A stretch of 64,000 bases of DNA, taken from NCBI GenBank assembly GCA_021739765.1, contig JAIPBD010000018.1, positions 1 through 64,000 of the forward strand. The letters run 5' to 3'. The notes beneath the pieces were generated by a model. It did not search any database, was not told the DNA's origin, and was given only the letters and a program-made list of their open reading frames with translations. Below, one piece after another: positions 44,459 to 53,998 of this stretch. A program made the position numbers and the translations under genes. Each line of letters begins with the position of its first letter. Position 1 is the first letter of the stretch. Source of the DNA: Melioribacteraceae bacterium (GTDB lineage Bacteria; Bacteroidota; Ignavibacteria; Ignavibacteriales; Melioribacteraceae).

Positions 44459-46927
44459 TTAGTTTTTATTAAATAAATTTCTATAAGTAAGCTTTTGCAC
44501 AACCTTCCCGTCGGGTATTGATATTGTTGCTTCACAGTTATTGTTCAATTCGTTTGATTCGGGTATATAATCCTCAGGATCAACCACAGCTTCGATAGAA
44601 TAAGTACCGTTCTTAGCGATCCATGGTTGGGAACCGATACCGTTCCCGGCTGCAATCGTACTCATTCCTCCTGGTTCAATCTGATCTTGAAACGATGTCG
44701 CGAATTGAACAGTCTCACCATCAATTTTGAATTCGATTTTATGCTTCGATTTTGGAGATACTTTTGTTCCCCGGTTAAGCACGGAAACAATATAAGTTAC
44801 TTGATCACCTTCTTTTGGGAATGCCGGAATGGATCGAATGTTTCGCACAATTAAATCGGGTTTGCCTCCCGCGTATTTAACTGAGATTGCTTTTCTTAAA
44901 GGCAGATTATCCGAGGAACCACCGACCATTATTTCATATTTCCCGGGAAGGACTAAATAACTGCCGGACAATGAATCATAAGTATACAATTCTTCCGATG
45001 TTAACTTGAAAGAAATTGTTTCTGATTCACCTGGTTCGAGATAAATTTTATCAAAACCTTTTAGGTCTTTTACCGCCATATCAATTCCATTATCAACGGA
45101 AAGATAGAGCTGCGCAACTTCTTCACCGGAAAGTCCGCCGGAATTTGTTAAATCAAAAGAAACATCAATTTCGTCTTCGATTGTCGGATCGGACGGAGTG
45201 ATCGACAAATTTGCGTATCGAAAAGTTGTGTATGATAAACCGAATCCAAACGCATATTCAGGTTTAATATTCTTGCTGTCGAACCATCTATAACCGATTC
45301 CATCTTTTGTTAAAGTTCTAAAGTCCATATTAATCGGTCGAAGTTGTTCGTCGTTTTTAGGAATCGTGACAGGTAGTTTACCCGATGGATTATAATTTCC
45401 AAAGAGTACATCAGTAATTGCTTTTCCCCCTTCTTGACCAGGATAAAATGAATAAATGATTCCAGCTACATTTTTTTCAACTTTATTAATTGCGCAAGGT
45501 CCGCCGCTAATTATCACCAAAACAAAATTTTCATTTATTTTAGAAATTTCATTTATCAATTCATTTTGCACGCCCGGTAAATCGACTGTTCCGTTTATTC
45601 TGTCTCCGCCAATAAAATATCCTTCACCTTCGATTGTGCTGTCAATTCCGGCCACGAAAAGAACTAAATCGGAGTTCGCAGCAATTAATTTTGCATTTTC
45701 AAAATCACTTTTGTCGTTACTATTAATTTCACAGCCTTGGGTATAATTAATTTTTTCTTCACCGATAAAATTTTTCATTCCTTCAAGAACAGTGATTTGA
45801 TAAGGGGGAATAACGGCTGAGCTGCTGTGTCCATCCAAAGGGAGGTTATTTGCGTTTGGCCCTATAACGGCAACAGATTTGATATCTTTTGAAAGAGGGA
45901 GAATCTGATTTTCGTTTTTAAGTAAAACAATGCTTCGTAATCCGCTTTGATATACAAGCTTTTTGTGCTTTTCGCTGTTTCTTACCCCCTCCGCAACTTT
46001 TGGTTGGCCATCTATCATTCCGGAAACAATTTTGGTTCGAAGAATATTTCTAACGGCATTATTTACATATTTTACATCAAGTCTTCCTTCGTCAAGAAGT
46101 CCCGGTAATTCTTTAATATATAAATCGTTTCCTTCACAAAAATCCAATTCAGATTTAATGGCTTTTTCGGTGCTCCAAAACCCTCCCCAATCACACATGG
46201 TATAGAATTTAAATCCCCACATATCTCTTAAAGCAGTTTTTATAAGCAGATAATTTTCCGCTGATTTCGAACCGTTTACCAAATTGTAAGCGCACATAAT
46301 TGACATCGCGCCGCCATACTGGACTGCTCTTTTCCAATGTGGGCTCCAAAATTCGAACAGACTTCTTTTGTCGATCAAATAATTATTTTCCTCGCGGTTG
46401 GCTTCAAACGTATTCATATTGTAATGTTTTATACTTCCAAATACCGCAGTTTCATTTTGTCCGAGAATAAACGCCTCGGAAACTCTGCCGCCAAGGAATG
46501 GATCTTCTCCAAAAGTTTCCGGAGCTCTTCCATTTCTCGGATCGTTTAGCAAATCTAATGTCGGCCCGGCAATTCGGTGGCGGCCTCTGGAGGCTTGCTC
46601 TAAACTTATTGCCTTTCCTACTCTCCGAATTAAGTCCAAATCCCATGTTGCGGCTAATGCGATTGTAACGGGAAAACATGACCAACCCGGATCACCGTTG
46701 CCGATTCCATGCGGTCCGTCACTGCCGGTAAATTGTGGAATTGATAATCGTTCATTTCCATCTGTATTATAATAGAGCTGTTCGATTTTTTCTTTTTGAG
46801 ACATGTGGTTGAGCAGATCATCGATTCTTTGGTCAAGCGGGTCCGATAAATTTTTATCTTGGGCATATCCTTTCGATATGAAAAGGAGAAAGAAGAGCAG
46901 GATGAGTGATTTATAGATTGGAATCAT
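44459..46927 (-). CDS. GH3 beta-glucosidase with C-terminal CARDB domain
   Basis: An 822-residue exported enzyme. Signal peptide ends GYAQ (~23). GH3 barrel ~30-330 with catalytic nucleophile D246 in TMCDWGG; GH3 alpha/beta domain ~350-560 (VAVIGPNANN, LFVAGIDSTIEGEG); Fn3-like C-terminal domain ~600-690. Then a CARDB-type adhesion domain ~700-815 (PDLIVRNIRSIPAFPKEGD...NGTYSIEAVVDP...ESNELNN). The family releases glucose or xylose from the non-reducing end of beta-linked oligosaccharides. No T9SS tail, so it is probably periplasmic; CARDB suggests contact with polymer or wall. A decayed second GH3 follows it. Confidence 0.9.
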   Translation of the reverse strand: MIPIYKSLILLFFLLFISKGYAQDKNLSDPLDQRIDDLLNHMSQKEKIEQLYYNTDGNERLSIPQFTGSDGPHGIGNGDPGWSCFPVTIALAATWDLDLIRRVGKAISLEQASRGRHRIAGPTLDLLNDPRNGRAPETFGEDPFLGGRVSEAFILGQNETAVFGSIKHYNMNTFEANREENNYLIDKRSLFEFWSPHWKRAVQYGGAMSIMCAYNLVNGSKSAENYLLIKTALRDMWGFKFYTMCDWGGFWSTEKAIKSELDFCEGNDLYIKELPGLLDEGRLDVKYVNNAVRNILRTKIVSGMIDGQPKVAEGVRNSEKHKKLVYQSGLRSIVLLKNENQILPLSKDIKSVAVIGPNANNLPLDGHSSSAVIPPYQITVLEGMKNFIGEEKINYTQGCEINSNDKSDFENAKLIAANSDLVLFVAGIDSTIEGEGYFIGGDRINGTVDLPGVQNELINEISKINENFVLVIISGGPCAINKVEKNVAGIIYSFYPGQEGGKAITDVLFGNYNPSGKLPVTIPKNDEQLRPINMDFRTLTKDGIGYRWFDSKNIKPEYAFGFGLSYTTFRYANLSITPSDPTIEDEIDVSFDLTNSGGLSGEEVAQLYLSVDNGIDMAVKDLKGFDKIYLEPGESETISFKLTSEELYTYDSLSGSYLVLPGKYEIMVGGSSDNLPLRKAISVKYAGGKPDLIVRNIRSIPAFPKEGDQVTYIVSVLNRGTKVSPKSKHKIEFKIDGETVQFATSFQDQIEPGGMSTIAAGNGIGSQPWIAKNGTYSIEAVVDPEDYIPESNELNNNCEATISIPDGKVVQKLTYRNLFNKN

Positions 46928-47074
46928 TTTTGTTTAACCTTGATTTTTATTTATAATAAATTCACCAATTTGTTATTCGAACTAAGAACTATATTTAATC
47001 AAAACCATCTAATTTATGCTAGAAATTAAGTTTCGAATTCTCGGTAATATTATTATTTTTCAAAAATTAAAGAA

Positions 47075-47110
47075 GGATGTTTCTGAATTTGGTCGATGAT
47101 TGAAACATCC
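47075..47110 (-). terminator. Terminator downstream of the AGE-family gene
   Basis: GGATGTTTC (47075-47083) pairs with GAAACATCC (47102-47110). Read on the minus strand it is followed by TTCTTTAATTTTT. A second hairpin without T-run, CCGGGATATT/AATATCCCGG (47137-47146 and 47171-47180), lies between it and the gene. Confidence 0.6.
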
Positions 47111-47136
47111 CTCCTAAGGAGTCACACGAGGATCAT

Positions 47137-47180
47137 CCGGGATATTAATTTAACCGATTATCAACAACCGAATATCCCGG
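47137..47180. repeat. Inverted repeat after the AGE-family gene
   Basis: A perfect 10-base stem (CCGGGATATT/AATATCCCGG) with a 24-base AT-rich loop lies 20 bases after the stop codon at 47200. It may stabilise the 3' end or help termination together with the hairpin at 47075. Confidence 0.5.
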
Positions 47181-47199
47181 TCCAGGTTGACTAAAACAT

Positions 47200-48975
47200 C
47201 TATCTTAACAAAATCATCTTTTTTGAAGCTAAGAAATTGGCAGCTTCCAACCTATAAACATAAAGTCCACTAGTAAGAGTTGAAGCATCAAAATTAACGG
47301 TATAATTTCCCGCGTCTTTAAATTCATTTACTAAAGTGGCCACTTCCCGACCTAATACATCGAAGATTTTAATACTAACATTACTACTTTGTGAAAGTGT
47401 GAATTTGATATAGGTATTTGGATTGAATGGATTCGGATAATTCTGCTCTAATTTGAAATCTGCCGGAATGTTGTCATTCGCAATTGCAGTCGCATCGGTA
47501 GTTGTATAAATAACTTTAAAAATTCCATGTGTTCCGGCCGGAACATTAAGAATTCGATCGGCAGATGAAAAATCCGTATATAACTCTCCATCCAATTCAA
47601 CATTTTTGATAATTAGTTTATCGTCTTCAATAGCAATTGGATAAAGGAAAATACTTCGTGCAGAATCGGCCGGTTCATATTTGTAAAATAATTCAACCGG
47701 TTTTTTGTGCAGATATAAATTGCCATACATGTATGTGTGAAAACCGAGCTCGATCGAATGATAACCGGCCTTCCAATAACCGGCTTTATCTTTATTATTA
47801 ACCGAACCAAATCTGTTTGATGTATTATAAACTTCACCATAAACCGGATCGGCAAAATATGTCATAAAAAAATCTAAAATTTCATCAGCCATCTTTAAGA
47901 ACTTCTCGTCTTTTGAGATATAGTAATTCATTACACTTGAATTAAAACCTTGTTGCAGCTCCCACCACACTTTGTTTGTGTTGTGCAAATTTCCGGATAA
48001 TCCATCCGCGGTAGAATAATTGCCTCCATTTTGGTGATCATAACCTTTATCTAATACCTCTTCAATTATGTAAGTTGAGAATTCCATATACTCGGGTTTA
48101 GGATCAATCAAGTAAGCGCGTTCAGCACACCAGGCGGTTTTTAAGGAATGACCGGTAAAAACAAAAGTATCACTTAAATCCGGTTCCCAATTATCATTAT
48201 AACTTTCGGGAAAACTGTAATTAAATAGATCCATTGCCGGCCAAATATGATCAATGATATTATCAGCGAGAATGATTAATCGCTCCTTATACTTTGATTC
48301 GCCTGTTAACAAATACATACTTAAAACGTGGGTTGTAACACCATCCATAGTTGGTGTAAATCCTTTTCCTCGCGGATTCGACCAATCAAGATCCGCTTCA
48401 TCGTAATAGCCGTGATAATCCGGACGTGAGTCCCACAATTTTTCGTCAATAATTTTTCTGCCTTCCAATAATTTCGCCCAATCTTTTGAGTTCCGAGTAG
48501 CGTCAACCATTGCTGAAATTCCAAGCAAAGCATAATGCTGGAAGAATGAATTTCTGTAGCTTGAATTAGCTCCACCGCTATTTAGACTTCCATCCCGGTT
48601 AAACTCATTAAACCATCCGCCGTGCACATCATCCCATGCGTTAGCATACATAAAGTCGAGAGCTCCTCTGGCATAACTTAGAAATGTAGTATCGCCGGTA
48701 AGCATAAATGCTCTTACCATCCCATAAGCGTTTCTGGATTGGCTCAACATGGTTTTACTGCTGCCGGTTGCGTTGCCTTCCCTTGAGACATTTTCATAAA
48801 ATCCGCCGTAAGTTCTATCGTAACTATTAAACCAAAAAGTCGCACAACTGTCTACGAATCCTTTCATAAGGTCCGGATTTTCTAAATAGCTGCTCTGATA
48901 ATTATATTGTCCTGTCACCGATGAAACCGATAACAGAAGAAAAACGGCGAAAACGAAATATTTAGATATATTCAT
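47200..48975 (-). CDS. AGE-family epimerase (cellobiose/mannobiose 2-epimerase-like) with T9SS tail
   Basis: A 591-residue exported protein. Signal peptide ends VTGQ (~23). An (alpha/alpha)6 barrel of the N-acylglucosamine/cellobiose 2-epimerase family covers ~30-430: CATFWFNSYDRTYGGFYENV, YANAWDDVHGGWFNEF, FTGHSLKTAWCAERA, NKVWWELQQGFNSSVMNYY, KAGYHSIELGFHTYMYGNLYL. A short beta domain and the T9SS tail (~502-591, NYPNPFNPNT) complete it. The family epimerises the reducing-end sugar of beta-1,4-disaccharides and is normally cytoplasmic, so a surface-targeted version is unusual. Alternatives are a glycan-binding derivative or an AGE-fold hydrolase. It stands in its own transcript inside the glycan locus. 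Confidence 0.75.
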   Translation of the reverse strand: MNISKYFVFAVFLLLSVSSVTGQYNYQSSYLENPDLMKGFVDSCATFWFNSYDRTYGGFYENVSREGNATGSSKTMLSQSRNAYGMVRAFMLTGDTTFLSYARGALDFMYANAWDDVHGGWFNEFNRDGSLNSGGANSSYRNSFFQHYALLGISAMVDATRNSKDWAKLLEGRKIIDEKLWDSRPDYHGYYDEADLDWSNPRGKGFTPTMDGVTTHVLSMYLLTGESKYKERLIILADNIIDHIWPAMDLFNYSFPESYNDNWEPDLSDTFVFTGHSLKTAWCAERAYLIDPKPEYMEFSTYIIEEVLDKGYDHQNGGNYSTADGLSGNLHNTNKVWWELQQGFNSSVMNYYISKDEKFLKMADEILDFFMTYFADPVYGEVYNTSNRFGSVNNKDKAGYWKAGYHSIELGFHTYMYGNLYLHKKPVELFYKYEPADSARSIFLYPIAIEDDKLIIKNVELDGELYTDFSSADRILNVPAGTHGIFKVIYTTTDATAIANDNIPADFKLEQNYPNPFNPNTYIKFTLSQSSNVSIKIFDVLGREVATLVNEFKDAGNYTVNFDASTLTSGLYVYRLEAANFLASKKMILLR

Positions 48976-49168
48976 ATAATTTTATTCCTAATTATTCGAA
49001 TGACTACCAACTAAATTGTGCAATGTTGATTGTTATTATTTTTTGCCATTACCCGACGAAGTCATTCTTTCGATTGATCTGTAATTCACAATTTTCCGTA
49101 AAATGAAATTATTTTCGGAATTAGATTCAAAATTTTCTACGGTATATAACTGAGCTGATATAAGATTT

Positions 49169-49222
49169 ATGAAACACAACATCATATCACAATGAGTTGT
49201 GAATGTTGATATATTGTTTCAT
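49169..49222 (-). terminator. Imperfect hairpin downstream of the GH2 gene
   Basis: ATGAAAC (49169-49175) pairs with GTTTCAT (49216-49222), and CACAA/TTGTG pair in the centre. Bulges separate the helices. No long T-run follows on the minus strand. It may act as a terminator or 3' stabiliser for the GH2 transcript. Confidence 0.35.
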
Positions 49223-49269
49223 AGCAGTCTTCCGATTTTTTATTTACAATTAAGCTTAGGAGGTTAGAA

Positions 49270-51057
49270 TCATTCATTGCTAATCGAGTCATAAAACTCT
49301 TTAAGTACATAGAATGCCTTCTTCTTGTCACCCTTATCCGTAACTAATCCCTTCACATTCCAAAAATTTTGTATCCTGGGTTGATGTCTTCTTGGGGATT
49401 TAAAATCTTTTAAGATCCAAGGAGTCATACCTTTTATAAAATCAACTTTTTCGAACATTTTAATATTTTCGATATATAAATCTTCTTGATATTCCTCAGT
49501 CCATCTTTCAAGTTTATCGCCATGATTCCCAAACATCGCGCCACCACCGAATTCACTTATCACTACCGGTTTATTGTAAATAGTTTCCCATTTTATGTCA
49601 GCGCATTTTTCCGGTAAACCATCATACCATCCGATGTAAGCGTTGCAACCCAATACATCAACCAACTCGCCAAAAGGATCATCAATAAGAAGCGTTTTAT
49701 CATCTGTATAATGCCTTTCCATCGCGGCAGTAATTAACCTGGAAGGATCCAGCTCACGTGCTGTTGAGACTAAATCGGAAAGGAAATGAAATCGAGGTTC
49801 TGATACGGGAGTTTCATTCGCCATCGACCATAATATAATCGAGGCTCGATTTTTATCCCTGTTAATCATTGTCGCTAATTGATTTTCGGCATTTTTGTAA
49901 GTGGCCTCTTTCTCCCAAGAAATTGTCCAATAGACCGGAATCTCAGCCCAGACCAATAATCCAAGTTCATCTGCCATTTTTACCATTGCCTCATTATGAG
50001 TATAATGAGCTAATCTGACATAGTTGCAAGAGAGCTCCTTCGCCCAGCCTAGCAATACTTTTGCGTGGTCTTTGGAAAACGCCCGAGCACCATTTTGGTA
50101 AGCCGCCTCTTCGTGAATTGAAATTCCTTTCAAATAAATTGTTTTCCCGTTTAGCAGTATATCCGTTCCACGAGTTTCGATTGTTCGAAATCCGATTTTA
50201 TCAGTAATCATATCCGTTTCTGATTCTATTTTTACTTGATACAATTTGGGAGAATTGGGAGACCATAAAACCAACTCTGCGTTTATTTCAAATTCAACAA
50301 TTCCATTGTTATCAGTCTCTACTTCTTTGGTAATTGATGCCTCATCAATCGTTACGGTTATCTTTTGTTTTTTTGAGGAGCCATCTAATTTTATTTTACC
50401 TGCAATTGTTCCTTTATCCCCTTTTTTTAACTGAATAGAATATTCAGAGATGAAAGTTTTTTCAGTCTCGATCAGTGTAACCGGTCTTGTAATACCTCCA
50501 TAGTTGTACCAATCTGTATTAACAGTAGGCACAGCGTCTTGCAATCTTTTATTATCAACTTTAACAACAACAAAGTTACCTTTAGCTTTAATTTTATCGG
50601 TTATTTCATACTGGAAAGGAGTAAAACCGCCTTCATGATGTCCAAGCATTTCACCGTTGAGATATACTTTAGCATCATAATTAACGGCTCCAAAATGTAT
50701 AAAAAGCCTTTTCGCACTACTCAGGTCGTAATCAAATGAATTTTTATACCAAACCGTTCCTTCATAGAATAGAAGTTTTTCCATTTGTGAATTCCAATCA
50801 CCCGGGACGTATAACATCTCATCGGTATCGAAACTGTACTCTAATAATTCTGATTCATTCTTTTCAATTGCGTTCTTGAAGTAACCTTCTGCATGTGGTT
50901 CATATCGATAATCATAATATCCATTTTCATAAGGATCGATAATTATGTTCCATTTACCATTTAAACTTGTTGTCAATCTGTTTTCAATATTTATCATCGT
51001 TTGCGCAAAAGTATTAAGACTTACAAAAAATAGGAGATATGTTAAAATTTGTTTCAT
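49270..51057 (-). CDS. GH2 beta-glycosidase (beta-glucuronidase/galactosidase-like)
   Basis: A 595-residue exported enzyme with a signal peptide ending TFAQ (~19). Sugar-binding jelly roll ~30-195 (LNGKWNIIID, VWYKNSFDYD, VYLNGEMLGHHEGGFTPF, NYGGITRPV), Ig-like domain ~200-285, TIM barrel ~290-595. Acid/base is E415 in MANETP and nucleophile is E502 in ISEFGGG. NYGGITR and the short length fit the beta-glucuronidase-like branch of GH2 better than LacZ, but mannosidase or galactosidase activity cannot be excluded. No T9SS tail, so probably periplasmic. It acts downstream of the surface GH5 enzymes on imported oligosaccharides. Confidence 0.85.
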   Translation of the reverse strand: MKQILTYLLFFVSLNTFAQTMINIENRLTTSLNGKWNIIIDPYENGYYDYRYEPHAEGYFKNAIEKNESELLEYSFDTDEMLYVPGDWNSQMEKLLFYEGTVWYKNSFDYDLSSAKRLFIHFGAVNYDAKVYLNGEMLGHHEGGFTPFQYEITDKIKAKGNFVVVKVDNKRLQDAVPTVNTDWYNYGGITRPVTLIETEKTFISEYSIQLKKGDKGTIAGKIKLDGSSKKQKITVTIDEASITKEVETDNNGIVEFEINAELVLWSPNSPKLYQVKIESETDMITDKIGFRTIETRGTDILLNGKTIYLKGISIHEEAAYQNGARAFSKDHAKVLLGWAKELSCNYVRLAHYTHNEAMVKMADELGLLVWAEIPVYWTISWEKEATYKNAENQLATMINRDKNRASIILWSMANETPVSEPRFHFLSDLVSTARELDPSRLITAAMERHYTDDKTLLIDDPFGELVDVLGCNAYIGWYDGLPEKCADIKWETIYNKPVVISEFGGGAMFGNHGDKLERWTEEYQEDLYIENIKMFEKVDFIKGMTPWILKDFKSPRRHQPRIQNFWNVKGLVTDKGDKKKAFYVLKEFYDSISNE

Positions 51058-51168
51058 TGTGACTCATTAAGTATTTGTTCGAGATTGAGTTAATCAAAAA
51101 AAAACTCCAAAATAAATTGATCAATAGAATTGTTTTATTGCTCGCTGATAATTCTGAAGCCAAAAAAC

Positions 51169-51216
51169 ATTGGGTTACTCATTAATCAAAAATTAATGAT
51201 CAATAAATAACCCAAT
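51169..51216. repeat. Nested inverted repeat
   Basis: ATTGGGTTA (51169-51177) and TAACCCAAT (51208-51216) enclose a second small palindrome, CATTAAT/ATTAATG. It lies between the T9SS beta-helix gene and the GH2 gene. It may be the terminator-distal part of a longer 3' structure or a regulatory hairpin for the GH2 message. Confidence 0.4.
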
Positions 51217-51228
51217 CGGAAAAGAACT

Positions 51229-51252
51229 GTGCAACTTTGAAAAAAGTTGCAC
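51229..51252 (-). terminator. Hairpin terminator after the T9SS beta-helix/CBM9 gene
   Basis: GTGCAACTTT and AAAGTTGCAC form a perfect 10-base stem with a 4-base loop, followed on the minus strand by AGTTCTTTTCC. It sits 14 bases after the stop codon at 51266. Confidence 0.65.
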
Positions 51253-51265
51253 GGTGTACATCAAA

Positions 51266-53902
51266 TTACTTTAGCAACATCATTTTACGTGAACTTGTAA
51301 AACCATCAGCTTGAATTTGATAGATGTAAATACCACTACTCAATTTAGAAGCGTCAAAATCGACTTGATATGTTCCAGCCTCTTTATATTCTTGAACTAA
51401 GGTTGTAACCGTTTGACCAAGAGCATTGAATATTTTCACTGTTACGTTGGATGATTTTGGTAACGCGAATTCAATATTAGTAGTTGGATTAAATGGATTA
51501 GGATAGTTTTGTCTTAAACTATATTCTGTTGGAAGTGTACCATCCATTCTTTCAACACTTGTAACAGCCGGTTCAGAGTATGATAGAGTATTTGTAACAC
51601 CTGTCATGTTGTTGGTAGGGATAAATTTAACCTTGTTATCAGCTAAGAATTCAACTGTTCCAAGATATTTTACAGTGTTCCAAATCGCGTCATCCATAAC
51701 AGCCGACCATTGTACCGTAGCGTCTCGTGTTGTACCGTCATTATCATGGTTACCAATTCCGAGTCCAAATTTTCCGCCGACTTGTGCGTCAATTGTTTCG
51801 GATCCGCCCAAGGCAGACAATCGGATTGCCAATTCTAATATGTAACCGTTATCCATCGTATTTCGTGCGAATTTTTTATCGCCATCCGCGATATTGTTCA
51901 TATTGTCAAATGTCACTTCTTCCAAAGCTGTAAGTCTGGTATCAAATGAAAGAGCGGCTTGTGTACTATCATCAGGAATGCCATCAATTTTAAGCTCGAT
52001 ACAGTCAGTTTGATAAGAATTTGTAGCGGTTGTAGAAACGATATCATCAACTACTTCTTCATATAAATAGAACCAATTTGCATCCCACGCAGCCCATAAT
52101 TTTACTGATTTATCATTGTCATTATCCGGAGCACCATTATTGTTAAAATGGACAGCATTTATTTGAAGGAAACCATCATCGGGGCCACTCAATCCATCAA
52201 AGAATCCATCTCTCACACCATCTACGGTTATTACACCGGGAGTAGCGGCATCTGCATATGCAGATTTTACAGCAGACAAGGCAGCCTCACCATCGTATCC
52301 GGCTAATAAAGCGTCATCCCAAATCAATGATCCTATCGGAAGACCGTCAATTGTTGAAATGTGAGTTGATTGACTAAAGTTTTCTTGGAAGTCGGTAAAT
52401 TTAGTAATTCCCAGTTGAATACCGGCTCCCTCAGCGGTTAATGCATCTGATTTTATACCATTGTCAATACCCGGCACAGTATTAGGATCGTAATCGCCAT
52501 AAATATAATCTGTAGCAAGAATGTCTACCGTCGGAACAATAAATCTGGCATCACCCCATTGTACTTGATTCCATTCTGCCATACCGGTTACCATATCCGC
52601 TGTTAATGTCATCGGAGTAGTTGTACCCGGCGCGTCGGTTATTGTATTATCTTCAACAAAGTTCGGATAAGTATCAAATAGGTTTTTGGTTCTGTCATTC
52701 ATCCACAAACAAGGCAAATTTCCGATCGGATTAGGACCGGGAACACTCCATGTAAGATATGAAGGAAGAGCGCTTATGTCGGAGAGTAAATATGTTGCAC
52801 TTTCGTAGTAACCACTAATTAGTTCAGGACTATAATAGTTAACATTATTTGAAACAAATATTATCATGTTTTCGAAAGCGAGGTCATCCGTAAATTGAGT
52901 TGAATCGCCATTTAACCAATATTTTTTCTGAACTTCCAATCCGTTCGTAACATTATTTGTGTCAATGTTAATTGTGCTTAAAAATTCTTTATCAGGATCT
53001 TGACCACTGTTGGTTACGTTAATATCTTCACCAACCCAGTTTTGGTTTACAAAAATGTTGTTGGTGATATACATTTCACGTCTGTAAGGAGATAACAACC
53101 AATATTTTTTGTTATTGATAAGAGTATTGTGGTTAATTATCATAACATCCGTTAATTGGTTTTGTTGGAGGAATGTTAATCCGCCCGTCGTAACCGTACA
53201 GTTTTCAACTAAAACAGTATCAGTTGGAACCTTACAATTGAAAACTCTCGAATCCCACCATTGAGCGTTGTTGAATAGATTACGGAAATAAGAATTGGTA
53301 ATTTTAATTTTTGCTCCGTATGGCCATCCACCTATTGATTGAGCTTGATTTGTCGCACAGAAAAGATCAATATTCGCAAATTCAAAAACACAATTATCAA
53401 CTGTTAATGATTGAGGCAGTTGGTTTTGTGTTCCAAGAGTAAATGTTTGTTGAATATTTGTGCCATCGAGTTGTTGAGTTACATAATAAATATTTTCGAA
53501 TTTTGCACTGCCATATATCTGATTCACTGCAAAATCAGTAATCTGAACAGGTGTTCCGCCGGATGGAGCGATTAATATCATCGGCTTGGTTTCTACACCA
53601 GGGTTATTCGGATCCGGCACACCAACGATTGTTAAAGTCCCCGTTGGGTTAACAACATCTATTGGTGCTAACTGAAAATAAAATTGACCCTGGTAGAGCG
53701 CATAAACTCTATTTGGGTTTATCCTATTATTACTACCATCGATATCCTCGTTGATAGTTGTTTCAAGTGATCCTGCATTTTCACCACCGGCAAAAGTTCC
53801 ACCGTCTATATAAATGGTATCAACTGCCGCATCCACTTGTGCAAAAGTTAAGCTTGTAACTGCAAATAAAACGAACAAGCTAAGTAAAATTTTCAATTTC
53901 AT
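51266..53902 (-). CDS. T9SS surface protein: beta-helix plus CBM9-like domain
   Basis: An 878-residue exported protein. Signal peptide ends TFAQ (~22). Residues ~25-370 form a right-handed beta-helix-like region of short turn repeats (NCVFEFANID, ITNSYFRNLF, VENCTVTTGGL, NHNTLINNKKY, ITNNIFVNQNW). A CBM9/DOMON-type sugar-binding domain lies at ~555-740 (ITVDGVRDGFFDG...KLWAAWDANWFYLYEEVVDD...DCIELKIDG). The T9SS tail is at ~795-878 (NYPNPFNPTT...SSRKMMLLK). No lyase residues are obvious, so binding is more likely than cleavage. It follows the TonB receptor by 96 bases, the position held by SusD in classical loci, and may be its surface capture partner. Confidence 0.8.
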   Translation of the reverse strand: MKLKILLSLFVLFAVTSLTFAQVDAAVDTIYIDGGTFAGGENAGSLETTINEDIDGSNNRINPNRVYALYQGQFYFQLAPIDVVNPTGTLTIVGVPDPNNPGVETKPMILIAPSGGTPVQITDFAVNQIYGSAKFENIYYVTQQLDGTNIQQTFTLGTQNQLPQSLTVDNCVFEFANIDLFCATNQAQSIGGWPYGAKIKITNSYFRNLFNNAQWWDSRVFNCKVPTDTVLVENCTVTTGGLTFLQQNQLTDVMIINHNTLINNKKYWLLSPYRREMYITNNIFVNQNWVGEDINVTNSGQDPDKEFLSTINIDTNNVTNGLEVQKKYWLNGDSTQFTDDLAFENMIIFVSNNVNYYSPELISGYYESATYLLSDISALPSYLTWSVPGPNPIGNLPCLWMNDRTKNLFDTYPNFVEDNTITDAPGTTTPMTLTADMVTGMAEWNQVQWGDARFIVPTVDILATDYIYGDYDPNTVPGIDNGIKSDALTAEGAGIQLGITKFTDFQENFSQSTHISTIDGLPIGSLIWDDALLAGYDGEAALSAVKSAYADAATPGVITVDGVRDGFFDGLSGPDDGFLQINAVHFNNNGAPDNDNDKSVKLWAAWDANWFYLYEEVVDDIVSTTATNSYQTDCIELKIDGIPDDSTQAALSFDTRLTALEEVTFDNMNNIADGDKKFARNTMDNGYILELAIRLSALGGSETIDAQVGGKFGLGIGNHDNDGTTRDATVQWSAVMDDAIWNTVKYLGTVEFLADNKVKFIPTNNMTGVTNTLSYSEPAVTSVERMDGTLPTEYSLRQNYPNPFNPTTNIEFALPKSSNVTVKIFNALGQTVTTLVQEYKEAGTYQVDFDASKLSSGIYIYQIQADGFTSSRKMMLLK

Positions 53903-53998
53903 GTTGTGCTCCTATTGATTAAAAAATATTACGGTTAGAAAAATATTTTTTGGCCTCCTCCAAAATTATATGGTTGTTGATAATTATTTATTAAACTC

